Source: Maea johnstoni (Eukaryota > Annelida > Polychaeta > Spionida > Magelonidae). Taken from it: a stretch of 64,000 nt of DNA. The notes beneath the pieces are model-generated. The model worked only from the letters and a program-made list of their open reading frames with translations, was not told the origin of the DNA and ran no database searches. Shown here one piece after another: positions 63,906 to 64,000 of the stretch. The stretch covers positions 12,900,903 through 12,964,902 of the forward strand of contig OZ012686.1 of the NCBI GenBank assembly GCA_963942565.1, written 5' to 3'. The translations under genes and the position numbers were made by a program. Every line of letters begins with the position of its first letter. Position 1 is the first letter of the stretch.

Positions 63906-64000
63906 AGTTTTTTGTCCATTATAATTTAGCACTTCTTTAAAGAAACACGGTTGAAAAAGTTTGTTGTGCTAAATTCTGTCACAATTTCTTTGAGTAATTT

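Overview
The window is animal nuclear DNA. There is no run of tightly packed ORFs. It is AT-rich and crowded with short non-autonomous DNA transposons, tRNA-derived SINEs, one dead LINE tail, microsatellites and minisatellites. The SINEs have a tRNA-like head (A box, B box) followed by a body of the type known from marine invertebrates, above all molluscs and other spiralians. I therefore favour a marine spiralian, but the sequence alone does not fix the species.

I find no convincing multi-exon protein-coding gene. Almost every open frame is chance, low-complexity or repeat-derived. The only recognisable protein is the C-terminal end of a CR1/L2-type LINE reverse-transcriptase ORF on the minus strand near 20 kb. 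Two stretches look like non-coding or nearly non-coding first exons on the plus strand, each ending in a GTAAGT donor: about 4.5-4.69 kb and 43.4-43.63 kb. If either is real, most of the window is the long first intron(s) of a plus-strand gene whose coding exons lie beyond 64 kb. That fits the many repeat-free, GC-richer islands carrying plausible transcription-factor motifs (13.3-13.6, 14.5, 15.1-15.5, 20.6-21.0, 24.6-25.1, 27.85-29.1, 36.8-38.1, 40.0-40.3, 43.4-44.8, 48.2-48.9, 49.3-49.75, 50.9-51.3, 53.3-53.6 kb).

The strongest content is transposon structure. (1) hAT-type MITEs ending CAGGGTCTTAGCC, about 300-315 bp, fall into three internal types (here C, D, G). They have 8-bp target duplications, and some sit inside each other, in a SINE, or are split by a LINE. 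(2) Three further hAT-type MITEs have other ends; two of them sit inside one SINE. (3) Two abundant TTAA-flanked families (A about 210 bp, ten copies; B about 230 bp, nine copies plus relics) and a smaller third (F) often abut, sharing a TTAA, and once nest at an internal TTAA. (4) A 1.29-kb TA-flanked element contains about 410-bp internal tandem units, each with two near-perfect 40-bp foldbacks. (5) There are pogo-like TA elements, a TAA-flanked PIF/Harbinger-like element and a 1.12-kb TTAA element.

Layout: 0-4.4 kb unique DNA, microsatellite and SINEs; 4.4-4.7 kb candidate promoter and exon; 5-12.4 kb SINE, pogo-like, foldback-rich element and nested hAT elements; 12.5-16 kb candidate enhancers; 16-25 kb mixed MITEs, LINE, SINE; 25-28 kb microsatellites and a 142-bp satellite; 29-40 kb TTAA and hAT elements around islands; 40-50 kb second candidate promoter, microsatellites, pogo-like element; 50-64 kb minisatellites and many TTAA-A/B copies. 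No LTR element, Polinton, CRISPR array or rRNA gene was seen.
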